Positions 18,841 through 28,800 of a stretch of DNA of 64,000 nucleotides are shown piece by piece. This DNA comes from JAEUIG01 sp046349775 (GTDB lineage Bacteria > Planctomycetota > Planctomycetia > Planctomycetales > Planctomycetaceae). Numbering within the stretch: the first letter of the stretch is position 1; each line of letters begins with the position of its first letter. The notes under the pieces were generated by a model, which had not been told where the DNA came from, did not search any database, and saw only the letters and a list, made by a program, of their open reading frames with translations. The translations under genes were made by a program, and so were the position numbers. Location: contig JAXMBS010000007.1 in the NCBI GenBank assembly GCA_046349775.1, positions 1-64,000 on the forward strand, in the 5' to 3' direction.

Positions 18841-21195
18841 GTGAAAACATCAGTCTCTTTGGAAGTCGGTGGTCGCACAGTCACGTTGACCACAGGAGAA
18901 CTCGCGAAGCAGGCCAGCGGTGCCGTCCTCGTCCAGTATGGCGAGACGGCCGTTTTTGTTGCGGCCCAGTCCGGTCCGGCCCGCCCTGGCCAGGACTTCT
19001 TCCCGCTCACCGTCGATTACCGCGAGCGGATGGTCGCCTCCGGCAAGTTCCCCGGCGGCTTCATCAAGCGTGAAGGCCGGCCGACCAACCGGGAAATCCT
19101 CACCTGCCGCCTCACGGACCGTCCGATCCGTCCGCTGTTCCCGAAGGGGTTCATCGACGAAGTCCAGATCATGTCAACGGTCTGGGCCTGCGATCAGGAA
19201 AACGATCCGGACGTCTGGTCAATCAACGGCGCCAGCGCGGCGCTGTGCCTCTCTCCGCTGCCGTTCAAGGGACCGATCGGCGCCGCCCGCGTCGGCCTGA
19301 TCAACGACCAGTTCGTGCTGTTCCCGACAGTCCAGCAGCTCAAGGAAAGCAAGCTGGACCTCGTCGTCGCCGGCAGCGAAGACTCGATCCTGATGATCGA
19401 GGGTTTCGGCGATCAGATTCCTGAAGATCAGATGGCCGACGCCCTGATGTTCGGACATCGCTGCATCGTCGAACTGTGCCGGCTGCAGCGGGACCTGGCG
19501 TCCCAGATGAACGTGCAGAAGATGGACTTCGTTCCGGCGGCGGACAATCCGTTCGCCGCGATCGTCCATGAGGAAGCGCACGGCAAGTTGCGGACGGCCC
19601 GCCAGGGCGCGAAGAAGGCCGAACGCCGCGAGGCGGTCGCCGCCGTGCGCGACGAACTCGTCGCCCGGCACTTCCCGGACGGTGTCGAACTGCTGGCCGA
19701 CGGCCGCACGCTGCAGCAGCTCAAGGACGCTTTCTCCCACCTCGATCACCATGTCTGCCGTGAGCTGACGCTCGAAGGGAACCGACTCGACGGCCGCAAC
19801 CCGACGACGCTTCGCAATGTCGAGTGCCTGGTCGGCGTGCTGCCCAAGGTCCACGGTTCGGCCGTGTTCACCCGCGGTGAAACGCAGTCGGTGGCGACCC
19901 TCGCACTGGGCACCGTCCGCGACCAGCAGCGGGTGGACGGGTTGTTCGAGGAGTACTCGAAAGCCTTCATGCTGGACTACAACTTCCCGCCGTACTCGGT
20001 CGGCGAGTGCCGCCCGATCCGCGGCCCGGGACGTCGGGAAATCGGCCACGGCGCGCTGGCGGAACGCTCCGTCGAACGCGTCATGCCGAAGGTCGAGAAC
20101 TTCCCGTACACCGTCCGCATCATCTCGGACATCACCGAGTCGAACGGCAGCAGTTCGATGGCGTCCGTCTGCGCCGCCACGCTGTCGATGATGGACGCCG
20201 GCGTGCCCATCCAGCAGCCGGTGGCCGGCATCTCGATCGGCCTGGTGAAGGAAGGGGACCGCTACGTCCTGCTCACCGACATCATGGGGGACGAAGACCA
20301 CTTCGGCGACATGGACTTCAAGGTGGCCGGCTCGCAGCGCGGCATCACCGGCATCCAGCTCGACCTGAAGATCGCCGGCATCAGCGAGGAGATCATCCGC
20401 AAGACGCTCGCGCAGGCCCACGAGGCCCGTCGCGAACTGCTCCGCCTGATGCTCACGACGATCCGCCGGCCGCGGGCGTCGGTGTCTGATTCTGCTCCGA
20501 AAATCCGCGTCACCAAGATCGACAAGGAAAAGATCGGCCTGCTCATCGGCCCGGGCGGCAAGACAATCCGCGAGCTGCAGGAATCGACCGGCACCACGGT
20601 CGACGTCAACGACGACGGCCAGGTCACGATTTCCTGCCCGAACTGGGAAGGTGCCGATCAGGCCCTCGCGCGCATCGAAGCCATGACCGAAGAGATCAAA
20701 GTCGGCCGCGTCTACTCCGGCACGGTCAGCTCGATCAAGGACTTTGGCGCGTTCGTCGAGATCGCTCCGGGAAAGGATGGCCTGTTGCACATCAGCGAAC
20801 TGGCCGAAGGTTACGTGAAGACGGTGACCGAAGTTGTGAACGTCGGCGATCGCATCGATGTGAAGGTGATCGCGGTTGACGACCAGAACCGGGTGAAGCT
20901 CTCGCGCAAGGCGGTATTGCTCGACGCCGGCGGCGGTCAGCCGGCAGGCGGTGCGCCGGTCGAATCCGAAGGGGGGGACGAAGACCGTCCTCCGCGTGAG
21001 GAGGGCGGCGGGGGCTACGAACGTCGCGAGAGCTACGGCGGCGGTGAAGGCCGGCGCGAAGGGGGCTATGGCGGCGGCGGAGAAGGACGCCGTGAAGGGG
21101 GCGGTGGCCGCAGTGGTGGCTACCGTAGTGGCGGCGGTGGACGCCGTGACGGCGGTCGGCGCGGCGGCGGACGTGATCGCGGCGGCGATCGCTAA
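18841..21195 (+). CDS. pnp: Polyribonucleotide nucleotidyltransferase (PNPase) with RGG-rich tail
   Basis: PNPase degrades RNA 3' to 5' phosphorolytically. The 784-residue product starts at a GTG (18841). It has two RNase PH-like cores (GRTVTLTTGELAKQASGAVL at the N-terminus; the second has LVGVLPKVHGSAVFTRGET and SDITESNGSSSMASVC), a KH domain with GLLIGPGGKTIRELQ (about residue 565), and an S1 domain with GTVSSIKDFGAFVEIAPGKDG (about residue 628). A tail of roughly 65 residues after the S1 domain is almost entirely Gly, Arg, Glu and Tyr (GGGGYERRESYGGGEGRR...), resembling eukaryotic RGG boxes. Such a tail is unusual for PNPase but typical of RNA-binding or RNase E-type low-complexity regions. 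It follows rpsO. Confidence 0.96.
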   Translation: MKTSVSLEVGGRTVTLTTGELAKQASGAVLVQYGETAVFVAAQSGPARPGQDFFPLTVDYRERMVASGKFPGGFIKREGRPTNREILTCRLTDRPIRPLFPKGFIDEVQIMSTVWACDQENDPDVWSINGASAALCLSPLPFKGPIGAARVGLINDQFVLFPTVQQLKESKLDLVVAGSEDSILMIEGFGDQIPEDQMADALMFGHRCIVELCRLQRDLASQMNVQKMDFVPAADNPFAAIVHEEAHGKLRTARQGAKKAERREAVAAVRDELVARHFPDGVELLADGRTLQQLKDAFSHLDHHVCRELTLEGNRLDGRNPTTLRNVECLVGVLPKVHGSAVFTRGETQSVATLALGTVRDQQRVDGLFEEYSKAFMLDYNFPPYSVGECRPIRGPGRREIGHGALAERSVERVMPKVENFPYTVRIISDITESNGSSSMASVCAATLSMMDAGVPIQQPVAGISIGLVKEGDRYVLLTDIMGDEDHFGDMDFKVAGSQRGITGIQLDLKIAGISEEIIRKTLAQAHEARRELLRLMLTTIRRPRASVSDSAPKIRVTKIDKEKIGLLIGPGGKTIRELQESTGTTVDVNDDGQVTISCPNWEGADQALARIEAMTEEIKVGRVYSGTVSSIKDFGAFVEIAPGKDGLLHISELAEGYVKTVTEVVNVGDRIDVKVIAVDDQNRVKLSRKAVLLDAGGGQPAGGAPVESEGGDEDRPPREEGGGGYERRESYGGGEGRREGGYGGGGEGRREGGGGRSGGYRSGGGGRRDGGRRGGGRDRGGDR

Positions 21196-21228
21196 ACCGT
21201 CTGATTCCGACAGAAGTAAAATGGGTCT

Positions 21229-21354
21229 ACAGAAGGTCACAAAGAGCACGAAGGTTAGAGTATTGAGAGCCGAATGATCGTCGGAACCTCAAATTCAACT
21301 GTCACCAGCATGGTTTGACGTACAATCTTCTTCGTGTCCTTTGTGACCTTCTGT
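21229..21354. repeat. 126-bp inverted-repeat element, copy 2
   Basis: ACAGAAGGTCACAAAG (21229-21244) matches exactly in reverse complement at 21339-21354. Compared with copy 1 (9523-9657), GAAG has become AAAG in the left arm and CTTC has become CTTT in the right arm, so pairing is kept. It fills the gap between pnp and the histidine kinase. Confidence 0.75.
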
Positions 21355-21391
21355 AAAGCCCTTTTGTCGTCGTACAGAGCGCGAGCGTTGC

Positions 21392-22132
21392 ATGTCAACT
21401 AGCGCGTCATCGCCGCCTGTTGATGCCACCTCGACCGACGGTATTGTCGGCGCGCCGGCTGCGAACTACACGGAGTTGGCCACGCTGGCCGGCGGTCTGG
21501 CGCACGAGATCCGCAATCCGCTGTCCACGATCCGCATGAACGTGGAGCTGCTGCGCGAGGACATGGAAGAGCTGGCAGACCCGCGCGCCGGTCGAATGCT
21601 GAAGCGGATCGAGCGAATCCAGCGCGAGTGCGGGCACCTCGACGACGTCCTCGGTGCGTTCCTGCAGTTCGCCCGCGTCGGCGAACTGGAACTGGTCGAG
21701 GACGACCTCGGCCGCGTCGTCGATGACTTCATCCGCTTTTATGAACCGGAAGCCGGCCGGCACGGCATCGAAGTCCGACCGCGCATTCCGGCCGATCTCC
21801 CGCCGGTGCGTCTCGACGGCCGCCTCATGCGGCAGGTGCTGCTCAACCTCGCGCTCAATGCGCAACAGGCGATGCCGCAAGGGGGACTGCTGGAGTTGAT
21901 TGCCTATCAGCGCGACGAACACGTCTGTCTCGACGTGATCGACACCGGCGGGGGCATCGAGCCGCAGCAGCAGCGGCGGATTTTTGAGGCGTTCTATTCG
22001 ACGAAGCCCAACGGCAGCGGCCTCGGCCTGCCGACGGTGAAGCGGATCATCGCAGCCCACGGCGGCACGATCGAGTGCCAGAGCGAGAAAGGCCGCGGGT
22101 CAAGGTTCACGATCTGTCTGCCGGTGGCGTAG
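21392..22132 (+). CDS. Soluble sensor histidine kinase (HisKA-HATPase)
   Basis: A 246-residue kinase lacking membrane segments and any recognisable PAS, HAMP or periplasmic sensor. The H-box LAGGLAHEIRNPLSTIRMNV places the phospho-accepting His at residue 38. The ATPase part shows the N-box (LLNLALNAQQAMP), G1 (DTGGGIEP), F-box (IFEAFYSTK) and G2 (GSGLGLPTVKRI), the layout of NtrB-like kinases. Only about 30 residues precede the H-box, so the signal must come from a partner or from the dimerisation domain. No response regulator lies nearby, making this an orphan kinase in this window. The ATG is at 21392 after an inverted-repeat element. Confidence 0.9.
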   Translation: MSTSASSPPVDATSTDGIVGAPAANYTELATLAGGLAHEIRNPLSTIRMNVELLREDMEELADPRAGRMLKRIERIQRECGHLDDVLGAFLQFARVGELELVEDDLGRVVDDFIRFYEPEAGRHGIEVRPRIPADLPPVRLDGRLMRQVLLNLALNAQQAMPQGGLLELIAYQRDEHVCLDVIDTGGGIEPQQQRRIFEAFYSTKPNGSGLGLPTVKRIIAAHGGTIECQSEKGRGSRFTICLPVA

Positions 22133-22167
22133 GTCATGCTTTGCATGACACAATCCGCTCACAAGAA

Positions 22168-22703
22168 GGCACGCAGATCACGCAGATTTCAAAGATTTGC
22201 GCAGATTCAGTGAAGGGTACGGCGAACGACATCGGGTACGATGATCAATCGCCATGCTCTCCATCGAGCGACTCGACAATTGGATTAGTCGCGCACCGCT
22301 GATCATGTTCGGCGGCTTTGCCGTATTTGCCATCGCCCTCTGGACTCAATTCGGATATGCAATCGCTATCAGTCTAACCGCACTCGGTTGCGGACTGATC
22401 TGCGCACGCTCGTACAAGTCCGAACGTGGCCTCTGGATGTTGGCCCTGTTGATCGGCGTCTCGTTCCTGGCCATTGCGCTTGTTTGTGAATTCGGCATGC
22501 TCCGCGATGCCTTCCGCGGTGCTCCTCAACCGGATTGGACGTATAGCAGGAATTTGCCGTCGTCCTGCAACTCCAGTGGCTCATCGTCCGCACTGCTGAG
22601 CGTCGTCGTCTACAACCGGCGACTCACGAGTTAACCAAGTGGTGTTATAGGTTCGTAAAAATCAATCTGCCGAAATCTCTGAAATCTGCGCCATCTGCGT
22701 CCC
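22168..22703. repeat. 40-bp imperfect inverted repeats flanking one gene
   Basis: The GCAGAT-periodic tract at 22168-22207 and the tract at 22664-22703 are reverse complements at 34 of 40 positions. Together they bracket the membrane-protein gene 22254-22634, leaving a unit of about 536 bp. Confidence 0.6.
22254..22634 (+). CDS. Small hypothetical membrane protein
   Basis: A 126-residue frame with three hydrophobic helices (APLIMFGGFAVFAIALW; FGYAIAISLTALGCGLICA; LWMLALLIGVSFLAIALVC) and a positively charged loop SYKSERG, consistent with a small inner-membrane protein. The last 35 residues (after APQPDWTY) are serine-rich and look unlike the rest. In another frame the text QEFAVVLQLQWLIVRTAERR continues the hydrophobic character, so a frameshift near 22545 is possible. 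No family recognised. It lies inside a pair of 40-bp inverted repeats. Confidence 0.5.
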   Translation: MLSIERLDNWISRAPLIMFGGFAVFAIALWTQFGYAIAISLTALGCGLICARSYKSERGLWMLALLIGVSFLAIALVCEFGMLRDAFRGAPQPDWTYSRNLPSSCNSSGSSSALLSVVVYNRRLTS

Positions 22704-22868
22704 TGCCCGTCCACTCTCCCGCGCGGGTCGCTCCCTGCTACAATCCCGGCGGGTTTCCGGGAACTAAACGTTTCCGTTCGCGGTCCAATACGGAGTTCGG
22801 GCCGTTTTCACGTCAACCGCCGGCGATTCGGCGGGCGCGTCCGCTCTCACGTTTAAGGATGGATTCTC

Positions 22869-25800
22869 ATGCTGCGAGGCCTCTTGCCGCTGGTCCCCGC
22901 CGTGCTGGGATTGTCAATCTATCTCGTCGGCGCGGAGCCGGATGCCACGGGCCGTCGCGAACAGGCCAATCAATTGTTCCAGGAAGGCAACTACAACGAA
23001 GCGTACGACATCGTGCGCGACCTCACGCTCGATCCAAAAAACTCGGGGACTCAGCTCGCCGATGATTTGAGCCGCGCTCTCGCGTGCCTGGCGCAGTTGC
23101 AGCGCCAGAACGAAATCGATGCCTTCCGCGAAGCAGCAGTTAAGGTGCATGCCGGAGACTGGCGGCTGCTGGCCCGCGCCGCCGAGTCGCTGGTGAACGG
23201 CGAGCACTACGGCTTTGTCGTCGCCGGCGCGTTCCAGCGCGGGAGCCAGCGCGGCGGCGGACAGTGGGCGGAATCCACCGAACGCGACCGCGTCCGCGCC
23301 TTGCAGTTGCTCGTGCAGGCCCGCCCGCTCGTCGACAAGGACGAAGACAAAGCCGCCGTGGCGCAGTTCTACTGGCAGCTCGCACAGGCCGTGCAGTTGG
23401 GTCGCGGCGGCGGCGAAGCCTGGCGGCTGCAGGCGCTCACGGACCTCACCCAGTTACCCGACTACGACGAGGTCCAGCGGTGGCGCGGCCGCTGGGGTTG
23501 GGGAGGCGGCGGCCAGGGGAAGGGTGCGCCGGTCGACGCCGACGGCAATCCGATCTTGTATTCGGTTCCCGACTCATGGGACGCCGCGACGAACGACGGC
23601 CAGCGCTGGCGCTGGGCGCTGTCGATGATGGTCGAGAATAACCCTTCGCGCAAGGCCGAGGCCGCCTGGACGCTCGCCAGCTTCCTGCACAGTCAGTTCG
23701 GCGTGCAGACGATGCAGCAGTGGGGCATCGTCCTTCCCCAAGGCGGACCGGGCACGGGCGATGACAAAAACGAAAGCGGACCGTACGCGCTGCACTCACT
23801 GAGCGAGGACGAAACGATCGCCAGGCTCGCGACCGGTGTGAAGCGGTTCAAGCTTCCCGACGAGTTTAACCCGATCCGCATCTTCCAGGAGTTGGCAAGA
23901 GGTGAGAGCTATGCCGAAGCGGCGCTGGGCCAATTAGCGCAAATCTTTGAAGACCGCCAGCAGTACCCGCGCGCCGCCGGCTACTGGAAGGAGAGCATCG
24001 AGCGTTTCAGGGACGACAGCAACAAGTCCAAGCAGGGCCGGCTCGACCAGATCATCGGCAACTGGGGCCGCTTCGAAAACACGCACACGCAGCCGGCCGG
24101 CCAAGGCGCGACGGTCGAGTACCGATTCCGCAATGGCAAACAGGTCCATCTGGAGGCCCACCTCCTGCAGGTCCGGCAGCTATTGACCGACGTGCAGCAA
24201 TACCTGAAGTCCAGTCCGCAACAGCTCGACTGGAACAAGATCCAGATCGACAACATCGGCCAGCGACTCGTCCAGCAGAACGAGACGAAATACCGCGGTG
24301 AACGCGTCGCCGCGTGGGACGTCGATCTCGACCCGCGTCCCGAACACTTCGACCGCCGGATCACGATCACCACGCCGCTGCAGCGGGCCGGCGCGTATCT
24401 CGTCGAAGCCAGGCTGGAGAACGGCAACACCAGCCGCATCGTGCTGTGGCTCGACGACACGGTCATCGTCAAGAAGCCGCTCGATGGCCAGACCTGGTAC
24501 TTCGTCGCGGATGCCGTCACCGGGCAGCCGGTGGCCGGCGCGGATGTCGAATTCTTCGGCTGGAAGGGGGAGCAGGTCGAAAACCGCCAGAACCGCTTCC
24601 GCGTCGTCACGAGCAACTTCGCCGAGAAGACCGACAGGAACGGGCAGGTTCTCGCCAATCCCAAGCTGTTGCAGCCCGAGTTCCAATGGATCGCCGTCGC
24701 CCGCACACGTCAGGGGCGGTTCGCGCATCTGGGGTTCAGCGGCGTCTGGTATAGCGACTACCAGCGTGAAGAGTATGGCGGCGCGAAGGTCTACTTCATC
24801 AGCGACCGCCCGGTGTATCGCCCGGCGCAGAAGGTGCAGTTCAAGTTCTGGTTGCGAAAAACGGAATACGATCAGCCCGACGCGTCGGATTACGCCAACC
24901 AGAAGTTCACGGTCGTCATCAACGATCCGCAGGGGGTCGAAGTCCACAAGCAGGAGTACACGACCGACGAATTCGGCGGCCTCGCCGGCGAATATGCGCT
25001 GCCCGACGAAGCGCCGCTGGGCGTCTACTCGGCGACCGTTGTCGATTTCGGCGGCGGCAGCTTCCGCGTCGAGGAGTACAAGAAGCCTGAGTATGAAGTC
25101 ACCGTCGAAGCGCCGGACAAGCCGGTGATGCTCGGCGAAAAAGTCACCGCCCTCATCAAGGCCAAGTACTACTTCGGAGCGCCGGTGACGCAGGCGACCG
25201 TCAAGTTCAAGGTACAGCGAACCGGCAAAGACGCCCGCTGGTTCCCGATCCGCCCGTGGGACTGGCTCTACGGCAACGGCTACTGGTGGTTCGCCCCGGA
25301 TTACACGTGGTACCCCGGCTTCCAGCGCTGGGGCTGCTTCGGACCAGTCCCGCCGTGGTGGGGCCACAATCCCGAGCCGCCCGAGCTGGTCCTCGATCAG
25401 GAAGTCCCCATCGGCGCCGACGGCACGGTGAAAGTCGAGATCGACACCGCGCTCGCGAAAGAACTGCACGGCGACGAGGACCACGAGTATTCGATCACGG
25501 CCGAAGTCGTCGACCAGTCCCGCCGTACGATCGTCGGTACGGGGAGCGTGCTCGTCGCGCGCGAGCCGTTCAAGGTCTTCGCGTGGACCGACCGCGGCTA
25601 TTACCGCGTCGGCGACACGATCCACGCCAGCTTCCAGGCCCGCACGCCCGACGGGAAACCCGTGAAAGGGGACGGCCAGCTCAAGCTGCTGAAGATCACC
25701 TACGACGCCAAGCAGCAGCCTGTCGAGAACGTCGCCCAGGAATGGGACCTCGCGACCAACGCCGACGGGCAGTCGACGCAGCAGATGACGGCGTCGGAGC

Positions 25801-28800
25801 CGGGCCAGTATCGGCTGTCGTATACGGTCAAGGGGACAGGGCTGAGGGCCGAGGGGCAGGATGTTGAGATCGAAGGGGGCTACGTCTTCACGATCACCGG
25901 CGACACGTTCAACGGTTCCGAGTTCCAGTTCAACGACCTGGAGCTCATTGCCGACAAGGCCGAATACGCCCCCGGCGAGAAAGTGAAGCTGCTGATCAAC
26001 ACGAATCGCGTCGGCTCCACGGTCCTGCTGTTCGCCCGGCCGTCCGGTGGAATCTACGTCGCGCCGGAAATCCTGCGTCTCGACGGCAAGAGCACCACGC
26101 ACGAGCTGACCGTCACGGCCGGCGACATGCCCAACTTCTACATTGAGGCCCTGACGATCTCCGGCGGCGAAGTCCACACCGTCGCCCGCGAAGTCATTGT
26201 TCCGCCCGAAAAACGCGTCCTCGACGTCGTCGTCGATCCCTCCGCTGCCAAGTACAAGCCGGGCGAAGATGCGAAGGTCAAAGTGAAGCTGACTGACATC
26301 GCAGGGCAGCCGTACAAAGGTTCGGTCGTCCTCGCGATGTACGACCGCTCCGTCGACGCCATCGCCGGAGGCTCCAACGTCCCCGAAATCCGCGAGTTCT
26401 TCTGGAAGTGGCGCCGGTCGTACTACGCGCACACCGAGCACAGTCTCAGCCGCTGGTTCAGCAACCTGCTGAAGGAAGGCGAAACGCCGATGGGAGACCT
26501 CGGCGCGTTCGGGGGTCTCGCGGCGGATCAGGAGGTCGATTTTGGTCGAACTGAGGCGAACGCTGATCGCGACAAGCGACAGTGGGGAATGATGGGCGGC
26601 GGCATGCGTGGCGACATGCGAGCGATGGGAGGCATGCCGATGCCCGCGTCGGCCGCTCCGATGAGGGAAATGGCCGCCGATGGCGCCATGCCGATGGAAA
26701 AGTCCGGCATGAGCGTTGCGCAGGGTGCAGGCGAAGCTCCAATGGTCCAACCCACCGTCCGCTCCCAGTTCGCTGACACCGCTTACTGGAACGCCGCCAT
26801 CACGACGGCCGACGACGGCACCGCCGAAGTCTCCCTCACGATGCCCGAAAACCTCACTGGCTGGAAACTCCGCGCCTGGGGCATGGGGCAGGGCACGCGC
26901 GTCGGCGAGGCCACGACCGAAGTCGTGACGTTCAAGAACCTCCTCGTCCGCCTCGAAGCCCCGCGGTTCTTTGTCGAAACCGACGAAGTCGTCCTGTCGG
27001 CGATCGTCCACAACTACCTGGAAACGGAGAAGTCCGCCGAAGTCCAGCTCGTCCTCGAGGGCGGGACGCTCGCAGTGATCGGTCAAGGGGCAGGGGCTGA
27101 GGGCCAAGAGGCAAACGCCTCAACGAACTCTCAACTCGTGACCATTCCCGCAGGGGGCGAAGTCCGCGTCGATTGGCGCGTGAAAGCGATCCGTGAGGGC
27201 GAGGCCGTCGTCACGATGAAGGCCCTCACCGACGAAGAATCGGACGCGATGCAGATGCAGTTCCCGGTCTTCGTCCACGGGATGCTCAAGACCGAGTCCT
27301 TCAGCGGCGTCGTCCGGCACGATCAGCCCTCCGGCACGATCACCGTGAACGTCCCGGACAAACGCCGACCCGAGCAGACGCGCCTGGAAGTCCGCTACTC
27401 GCCGACGCTGGCCGGCGCGATGGTCGATGCGCTGCCGTACCTGGCCGACTATCCCTACGGCTGCACCGAGCAGACCCTTAACCGCTTCCTGCCAACCGTC
27501 ATCACGCAGAACATCCTCAAGCGGATGAATCTCGACTTGGCGGCGATTAAGGAGAAGCGGACGAACCTCAACGCACAGGAAATCGGCGACGACCGGCAGC
27601 GCTCGGCCGACTGGCAGCGGCTGACGAAGGGTTCGCACGGGAAAGACTGGAACCCGGTGTTTGACGCAGCCGAAGTCGAGCTGATGGCGAAAGTCGGCGT
27701 CCGCGACCTGAGCGCCATGCAGCTCTCCGACGGCGGCTGGGGCTGGTTCAGCGGCTGGGGCGAGCATAGCTATCCGCACACGACCGCTGTCGTCGTCCAC
27801 GGCCTGCAGCTTGCTGAGGCCAACGGCCTGGCGCTCCTGCCCGAAGTCCTGCCGCGCGGCGTGGCCTGGCTCAATACGTACCAGACCGAACAGGTCCGGC
27901 TCCTGAAAGTCGGTGAAGAAATCGCCGCATCGAAGCGCGAACCGAAGCCTGGCGAGCAGTACCGCACGCAGGCCGGCGATCTCGATGCGCTCGTCTACAT
28001 GGTCCTGGTCGACGCCGGCCAGACCGACTCCGAGATGCAGAAGTTCCTGTATCGCGACCGTACCAAGCTCTCGCTGTACTCGCAGGCCATGTTCGGCCTC
28101 GCCTTACACAAAATCGGCGCGAACGACCAGCGGGATATGGTCATCCGCAACATCAGCCAGTTCGTGAAAACGGACAACGAGAACCAGACGACCTACATCG
28201 ATCTGCCGAATCACGGCTCTTACTGGTGGTACTGGTACGGCGACGTCAACGAGGCCAACGCCTATTACCTCAAGCTGCTCACGGCGACCAATCCGCAGGA
28301 TCCGCAGTGCAGCGGTCTTGTGAAGTACCTGCTCAACAACCGCCGCCATGCGACCTACTGGAACAGCACCCGCGACACCGCCGTCATCATCGAGGCGCTG
28401 GCCGAGTACCTCGTCGCCAGCGGCGAAGCGGAGCCGAGGATGCTCGTCGAAGTCGTCGTGGACGGCGAGGTGAAGCAGACGGTCGAGATCACGCCCGAGG
28501 TCCTGTTCACATACGACAATTCGTTCGTAATTGACGGCCCGGCGCTGACGTCCGGCGAGCACAAAGTCGAACTGCGGCGCAAACCGCTGGCTGCGCAGGT
28601 CGGAGGTCAGAAGTCGGAGGTCGGCCCGCTGTATTTCAACGCCTATCTGACCAACTTCACCTTGGAAGACCCGATCACGGCCGCCGGCCTCGAAATCAAG
28701 GTCGGCCGCAAGTTCTACAAGCTCGTCCAGCGTGCAGGGGCGAAAGAACTCAGCGAAGGGGCGCGCGGGCAGGCGATCGACCAGAGCGTCCTGAAGTACG

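Noticed and set aside
19219..21249. 676-codon minus-strand frame opposite pnp
   Set aside because: Antisense shadow; its apparent Ala/Thr repeats are only the complement of the Gly/Arg tail of PNPase.
24180..27107. 975-codon minus-strand open frame inside the macroglobulin gene
   Set aside because: Antisense shadow of a gene with clear domain motifs; composition is Arg/Asp/Val-rich with no recognisable domain.
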